From the NCBI GenBank assembly GCA_037367405.1, contig JAZKJV010003259.1, positions 558,001 to 622,000 of the forward strand: a DNA stretch of 64,000 bases. Direction: 5' to 3'. Origin of the DNA: Ottelia alismoides (taxonomy: Eukaryota; Streptophyta; Magnoliopsida; Alismatales; Hydrocharitaceae). The notes beneath the pieces are model-generated. The model saw nothing but the letters and a program-made list of their open reading frames with translations, had not been told where the DNA came from and made no database searches. Positions 57,933 through 64,000 of this stretch are shown here, piece after piece. Position numbers and translations under genes: made by a program. The first letter of the stretch is position 1; the number at the start of each line of letters is the position of its first letter.

Positions 57933-60900
57933 TGATGAATCTCGTATTCATCACTCTAAATCTCATTTATTAAGCTCAAATCCCTCAAAATCAACAGCAT
58001 TCTGGCATCTATTTTGCATAATTAGCATTCATGCATGTTTCCATAAGAATTGCATTTTAGCACAAAAATCTGCACAAAATAAGAAGCCAAAAATCCAAGC
58101 CAAAATGACCTGTAAATAAGCCTAACTTCCCAGATTTTTAACTCATTCATGCTAACTCCGAATGACTCAAAATCAATTCCACTGTGTACATATCACTAAC
58201 ATGTATAAAGGAAAAATACAAAAAAATAACTAACCCAAATAAGTGGACCAAAAACCCAAACCCTAATTTCCGGATTTTCAGACTAAAAGCCACATATCTT
58301 CTCCATCCAGTGTCCGATTTAATCCTACTCACTTTTGAACTAATGTGCATTCAATTACCTTCAAAACAAGACCGAGTTCAAGTGAATCGGAGCTCATATG
58401 TGAAAGTTGGGTTTTGGGCCTCTTTTGTACAGTGTATATTTTTCGCGGTTTTGACCTTGTATTTTATATTTTCTTAATCAATAAAAATCCAAAAAAATTA
58501 GATTAATGTGTCTTTATTTATCTTTGATTTTACCGTAATTTTTCCAGATTTTTTATCGTGTTTAAAAATGACATAAAAATTATAAAACCCAAAAATCAAG
58601 GTATTCTATGTACATAGGATACCCCAAAAATTCACTTTTTACATTTGACCGATTTTGGTTTTGATGTCTTCATGAAAGTTGTAGATCTCGTCGAGACGAG
58701 CATTTTTCGTGAAGGAACTTTTTCGATCCGAGGTCAATTGCTATTTTTTATCGATTTTACAAAGTATTTTAATTTCGAATTTTGTGGGGCTGACACGTGG
58801 CCGCACATGGTGCCGCCACGTGTCAGTCATTTTTGGGCTTTATATATATCGGTTTTTATTTATTTAAAAAAAAATATAAAAAAAATAAAAAAAGGGGACG
58901 CACGTGCGTCGCACGTGCCTTCCCAGGCACGTGCTCCGCACGTGCCTCCACCGGCTCCCCATCTCGCCGCCACGTGGCATGAGCAGGACCACCCGATCTT
59001 GGCCGATCGGACGGTGCCTGCTCATCGTCCTCCTCAGCCTCCTTTGGAAAGCCACCGCCGCCTCCTTCGTGATCTCCGCCGCCCGCGAATCTCGGTCGCC
59101 GCCCCCCCCCCCCCCCAAATCTCGCGCCGATTCCCCATCGCCCCGATCTCCCTCGAATCTCGCCGCCGCCCTCTTCAAATCAAAACCCCCAAATCGAATC
59201 CCCCTCCCGATTTGCTTCCTTCGCCGGCCAAACCCCCTTGCTATTTAAACCCCCGCCGACCTCAAAGCAAATGATCCGCCGATTGCACCGCGACAGAGGA
59301 CCTACGGGGTGACAGGCCGTAGGTCCCTCTTCCTCGACGAGATCCGACCTCCCTGGTCGTTATCACGCCTCCGCGCGTGTCTCTGCTCCGGCCCCCGTCG
59401 ACCGCCGTCGAGCCAGTTATCATCGTCAACCTCTACACCGCCGTTCAACGCCGCTCGCCTCATCTTCACCTGCCACCCTCACGCCTCGACTACTCCGACA
59501 ACAGCGCCACCACCAGACGCCAACTCCGCCATCGTCATCAACTTCCAGCTGCTGCGAACTCCAACGCTACCTTCAACGACGCTCCACCGTTCGACTACCT
59601 TCGACAACACCCATCACCGCCCCGATTCCATCTTCATCGACGACAACCGCCACTCCAACGCCTCCTCCGCCTGGGCAGCCTTCGACACAGTACCTTCTCC
59701 GACAAACCGCTACGACAACCGCCGCGCCTTCATCAACGCCTCGACACAACCGGAGCCCCGCGCTTCGGCCACTACTCGGCCATCACCGTCGCCCCCTCGC
59801 CATCGACGACACCTGCTCCGCTCCACCTCCGCCCAACCACCGTAGGAGGCGGTGGTTCTCCATCGCCACTGGCCCTCCGCCGCGACAGCTCCGCTACCGC
59901 CTCAGCCAGCGGCCGGGCCCAAAGCCCGAGGCCCCCCGCACGCCCCTCGCACGTGCGTGGGGGAACGTCTCCAGCAAGCTATCTCCCAGGGTCACGTGCG
60001 TGGCACGTGACTTCTGGGTAAATTACGAAGAAGCTCCTCGGGAGATAACTATATTACACTTCAGTCCAGAGACTCAAGGAGCACGTGCACCGCACGTGCT
60101 CCCTTGGAAAAATTGCAGAAAGACCCTGGTTTTATTGGTAATTGCTCTTAAGTCCCCCCTGCAGCTTTTATATTTTATTTAATTATTTACATCTGTACCC
60201 CTGCATTCCCATTGTGTTTCGAACATCTTATCTACATTATTTTCTTAATCCAAAAATTGCATGATGTTGGTTAATTGATCCTCTACGCTTTGACATGTTG
60301 TGGGTATTTTTGTGACGGACGGTTAATTAATAAATATTTGTTTTGTGAAAATTGGCATATTTTACCCATTTTCTGCTCTGAAATTGATAATTGATTACCC
60401 GTTGCTCTAAAAATTCCCGAAAAATCACACATTGTAGAATTAATTATTCTTCACATTGTGCCCAAAAAATTTTGCATTTGCCTACATATTTTGTCCTGTA
60501 AAAATCATTTTGCATCTTTTAGTATTTATTTTTTAGTAGGTATTAAACCCCACATTTTCGAGGTTTAGGATTTTTCTGAGATCCGTCACCTAGTGATAGA
60601 TCTCAGATAATTTTGGTCCTTGAAAATAAGTAGGTTTGATATTTATTAAAATTAAATATTAATAATCATTTTGTTTACATTTAAAAATCCAAAAAAAAAT
60701 CATATTGCATCCAAAAATTCCAAAAAAAATTACAGTGCTCTCATTTCATTATAATTTACATTGTGGCCAAGTTTCGTATTTTTCGGACATCATTTGAAAG
60801 TAATTTACATTTTAGTCCCTAAAATAAGGCCAAAGTTGCATTTTGCATCCTCTATTGCATTGAAAATTCCAAAAAAAAGACCGCCTTGAAAACCGAACAC

Positions 60901-61107
60901 GAACTTTGATAGACTTAATTCTAGGTTGTTCCTTTGCCTCCTTGTGATCGACCTTGGGACTTGCCCAAGTAAAACAAACATAAAACCACGAGATTAAAAA
61001 AATTGAATAAATCATTTGTGGTATTTTCTTGACCGTTTCCGATTGCCGCCTACAACGCACGACACGATAAAAACAACTTCTTAAAAGCGCAATTTACGGA
61101 TTCGTCA
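57933..61107 (+). repeat. 3' LTR of the Athila-derived element
   Basis: 3175 bp, matching the left LTR with only scattered single-base differences visible by eye. One larger difference is a C run of 15 (59102-59116) against 9 in the left LTR (near 50495). It ends TTCGTCA at 61107. Confidence 0.93.
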
Positions 61108-64000
61108 GGTCCCAAAATGGAAAGGGCTTGACCCTCGCGTACAGTGGGTGACGTGGGGTGTAGGGGGTTCAGGAGGTAGGAGATGAAGTATCGACCATCG
61201 GATCGAGTGATCCAACGGTCAGGAGATAGGCCGAAGCGAAAGGTGAGGATTAGATCGACGAAGTGAAATCGTAGGGCGTAGATGTAACCACGTGGCGGCC
61301 GTGGGTCAAGGCGCTAACGTATGGCAGAGATGTAATCTAGGGGTTTGATCAAAGGGTTGCGAGGCGTTGCGAGATGAGTGGACAGGATAAGAGCTTTCTG
61401 GCGAAGATTGGAGGGTGTAGGCATCGCCACGTGGCGCAAAGGGAAGCGCGGCGCTGGCGAGCAGTCCAGATGAGATCCATGGGTGGATTGAACGATTGGA
61501 AAGCTTTGTGATGATGAGTGGTCTAGATCGATAGAGAAGGCGAGTGATCGATCGGCGGAGATGATAGGGCGTGTGGCACACAAAGAAGCGGGCCGCGTGG
61601 CGCAATAAGAGGGCACCACGTGGCCATCTCTAAATGGCTAAGAAAGAAAATGAATTTAGAGAGAGAAAGTGGCTGAATTTGGAAAAACTCAAAACATAAA
61701 AGTTGTAGATCTTGATGAGATCTACAAGTTTCATGTTGACAAAAAACGGAGATGAGGTCAAATATGATACAAGAATACAAGAATACAAATATACATACAA
61801 ATAGTATACATAGGGGCCCAAAAACTCAAGTTTTGCATACGATTTCCGAATTAAATGAAATTGGTCTCATTTTAAAGGTCTCTGGATATGTATTAATCTG
61901 GAAGTGAGTAGACATAATTTGGAGGTTTGTATGAGGTGGATATAGGCACTCTAAGGTCTAGGTTCTCCAACTGGGTTTGGGGCTTTATTGGGCGATTTGT
62001 AGGATAGAGATTTTTGGCCTTCTTCCTTATATTATTAACTAGTAATGTACACAGTGTAAGGAATGTGTTATTTGATCTTAGAGGGAATACAGATAATTAG
62101 ATATATTGGAAGTATTTTACACATGATTTTTACAGATGAAATGGCTTCTTATTTTGATGCAAGTATGAATGCTAAAATGCATGTATTGTGATTACATGCT
62201 TGAATTTGATTTGTGCAAGATAAAGGAAAATCTGCTGCTAAATACTCGGGAACAAGACTTCATTTTCAACTTTAAGAGTGATGAATCACAGATTCATCAC
62301 AGTGGTTGCGTTAGGTAGTCGACGGCCAGCGTAAAAAATAGTCGAAGCTTTCAACATGGATTTGAGCAAGAATCCATGTAGTTGACCCTGCTTGTAGTGG
62401 GAGAAGGCTTAGTACATTATTTAAAAGTTTGGGGGCCTGAGTGCAAAATTCACAGAAAAATTTAACCTAGTTAAAATGTTACAGGACCAAAGAGAAATAA
62501 CTAAAGCCTAAGGGGCATGGCCGTAAAATCTCCAACCTTATGTGTCTAAACACGTGAGTCTCGCTTGGAGGGACCTAAAAGTAATTCTAAAAAATCCAAG
62601 GACTAGTCTGCAAATATTACAAGATATTACAACTTCATTAAATAGTTCTTGGGTCAATCAAAAATAACCAAAAAGGTGGGGGTCCCGCTGCAAAATGCCC
62701 CCTCACGTGAAGCATCACGTGAGGTGACGTGGTCGAGGATCGAATGGTAAAAATCAGAAGTTCAAGGGTTTATTTGCAATTATTACAAATATAAATGAAT
62801 GACAGATAAAAGTTTATCTACTAATTAATAAATACAAAAATGGTGGGACAAAGTCGTAAAATACCCACACCTAAGCGCGATCCAGCGGTGCAGGATATCC
62901 CACTTATCCATGTGGAGAGCTCTAGTAGCGCGATACTGGTTCGTAAATCAACGACCAAGATCAGAAGATCGAGGATGATTTGACGGTGCAGGATGGCGTG
63001 ATCCGACGATGGATGTAGACCTGGACGGCTGAGATTGATCCGACATCGGAGAAGCGATCGAGAAGAACATGGAAGAAGGACAACAAAGGTGACCTTCCCT
63101 GCCTCCGATCTCCCTCCTCCGACACTCCATGAAGCTCCAAAATCGTTGCAAAAGCTTCTGCAGGTCTGCTCTTGATACTGGAAGCCTCAAAATGGCCGGA
63201 GGGGTGTTGTAGTACGTCAACGAGGGTGGCGGAGCTGCGGACCTCCAGATACCTCCGACAGGGGGTAAAATGGCTCCAGGTGGCTCAGTGTAGTCCAGGA
63301 CCTGCAAAGAAGGGTTATGGGGTCGAGGGCAAAGTTCCTCGACCCAGCGTCGGGATGGTATGGTGGAGGACGACGAAATGGGTGGTTCACCGAAGTGAAC
63401 TACAAAGAGGGGCGAACAAGGGTGCACGAGCGGCTAAAATGCAAAGAAAAAGGGGGAAAGGTATCCTAAGGATGCGATGAATCTTAAAATGCAAGAAAAA
63501 TAAAGAAAAGACGAACCTCAATGGTAGGATAGCCAGAGGTAGAACCTCGACGACAAGTGTTCGCCGGAGTTGTTGGAGACCACCCAAGGCCGCCTTTCTC
63601 GAGCCTAGATGCACGACGTGAAGGTTGTCACCACTCCCCGTCATTTGGGTGCAAAAGGATGAGAAACACGGGCCAACGGAGACTCAAAAAATCAGAGAAG
63701 GTGAAGGGTATGGTTCTGTACATGATGGTGGAGAGGTGATAGAGCACTCTTTGAGACGAAATACAAAACGAAAGAGGAGGATCTTGGGCGATCTATGTAT
63801 CCTACAGGAATCATGGAGCTATAGTAAGGAGATCCCGTGAAGGGTCAACTCTTCCTCGAGCAATGGATCAATGGCAAAAAAATTGAGAAAAGAGGGTCAC
63901 AGCTAGGTGTGACAGGGAGTAAACGGGTAGGTCAGAGAATTGACCATCGGTCAACTTTTGGACGCTCTTGGTTGGTCCACGTGGGCTAACAAGGAAAAAG

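Larger units (their letters stand above)
49328..61107 (+). mobile_element. Young non-autonomous Athila-derived retrotransposon, 11.78 kb
   Basis: The LTRs at 49328-52488 and 57933-61107 are almost identical, begin TGATGAAT and end TTCGTCA. The flanks GCTCC (49323-49327) and GGTCC (61108-61112) are a 4/5 TSD. The primer site TGGCGCCGTTGCCGGGGA is at 52491-52508, and a polypurine tract AGTATAGGGGGA ends at 57932, directly before the right LTR. The 5.4-kb interior has two ORFs of gag-protease type and a set of repeated hairpin/polypurine units. I see no reverse transcriptase, RNase H or integrase, so it depends on another element's enzymes. It is the most recent insertion of its nest. Confidence 0.93.
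46775..62299 (-). mobile_element. Solo LTR 4 (Athila-like), split by the 11.8-kb element
   Basis: The right end on the minus strand starts TGATGAATC-N3-GATTCATCA (62299 leftwards), followed by CAGTG (62300-62304). CAGTG at 46770-46774, followed by TG, is the best match for the left end. The parts are 46775-49327 and 61113-62299, about 3.7 kb. The right end is firm. The left end is less so, because the tRNA-like sequence of the SINE head runs across it. Confidence 0.6.
46743..62423 (+). mobile_element. tRNA-Gly-derived SINE, split by LTR 4 and its nested element
   Basis: The head (46743-46815) has a box A-like TGGTCAAGTGGTAG, a CTGCCAC anticodon-loop-like segment as in tRNA-Gly(GCC), and a box B-like GGTTTAAATCCC. 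The other end (about 62305-62423) has CATGGATTTGAGCAAGAATC, CATGTAGTTGACCC and GGGAGAAGGCTT, familiar from plant SINE 3' ends. A 12-bp imperfect TSD (10/12) flanks it. The base at which the SINE is interrupted is uncertain. The LTR 4 TSD puts it at 46774, inside the tRNA-like head. Confidence 0.6.
45605..64000 (-). mobile_element. Athila-like 5' LTR (family 3), split by a SINE nest and cut by the window end
   Basis: The LTR runs 45605-46742 and resumes at about 62436, continuing past the window end. The primer site at its left end sets the orientation as minus. The split is confirmed by the uninterrupted relative at 33985-36640. The insertion is flanked by AAAGTTCAGGGG (46731-46742) and AAAGTTTGGGGG (62424-62435). 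Confidence 0.75.

Overview
The window is nuclear DNA of a flowering plant. It holds a plant-specific TRM/DUF4378 gene with GT-AG introns, plant CACTA, hAT and Harbinger-type DNA transposons, and long LTR retrotransposons with Athila-type primer sites. A monocot is my weak preference; I cannot name the species. Only about 10 kb looks like ordinary gene space (about 5.3-16.6 kb). The rest is transposable elements inserted into one another, and I traced much of the order from target-site duplications (TSDs) read directly.

Region 1 (1-3850) is a decayed CACTA transposon: the tail of a TNP2-like transposase, then a Transposase_24-like second gene split by a 999-bp hAT element, then an array of palindromes at 36-bp spacing. 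Region 2 (5.3-12.2 kb) has an intact 299-codon ORF resembling the zinc-knuckle/endonuclease end of a non-LTR retrotransposon, then a five-exon TRM-family gene (912 residues) that I assembled from splice sites and phases. Region 3 (15.5-16.6 kb) is the most unusual gene: a signal peptide followed by ten nearly identical 25-residue, two-cysteine units encoded by a 75-bp tandem repeat. It looks like a secreted multi-copy peptide precursor.

Region 4 (17,076-29,596) is a three-layer nest. A Harbinger-like MITE is split by a 12.3-kb CACTA element (TSD AAC). That element carries a three-exon fragment of an ABCB1/PGP1-type transporter gene (a Pack-CACTA) and is itself interrupted by a 3.45-kb solo LTR (TSD AGCAT).

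Region 5 (29.6-34.0 kb) is a decayed minus-strand copia element with gag fused to integrase by deletion. It is cut off inside one LTR and abuts a gypsy LTR.

Region 6 (34-64 kb) is a nest of Athila-like LTR material. Solo LTR 1 (38,494-42,347, TSD CTACC) lies in solo LTR 2 (38,067-45,225, TSD AATGG), which lies in the leader of an element with a minus-strand primer site at 45,584. That element's LTR is split by a tRNA-Gly-derived SINE, the SINE by solo LTR 4, and LTR 4 by a young 11.8-kb element at 49,328-61,107. The young element has near-identical 3.16-kb LTRs, a gag-protease-like ORF pair and no polymerase genes. It also has a tandem set of hairpin-plus-polypurine-tract units. The LTRs share a terminal palindrome and, in most cases, paired CACGTG boxes about one helical turn apart.
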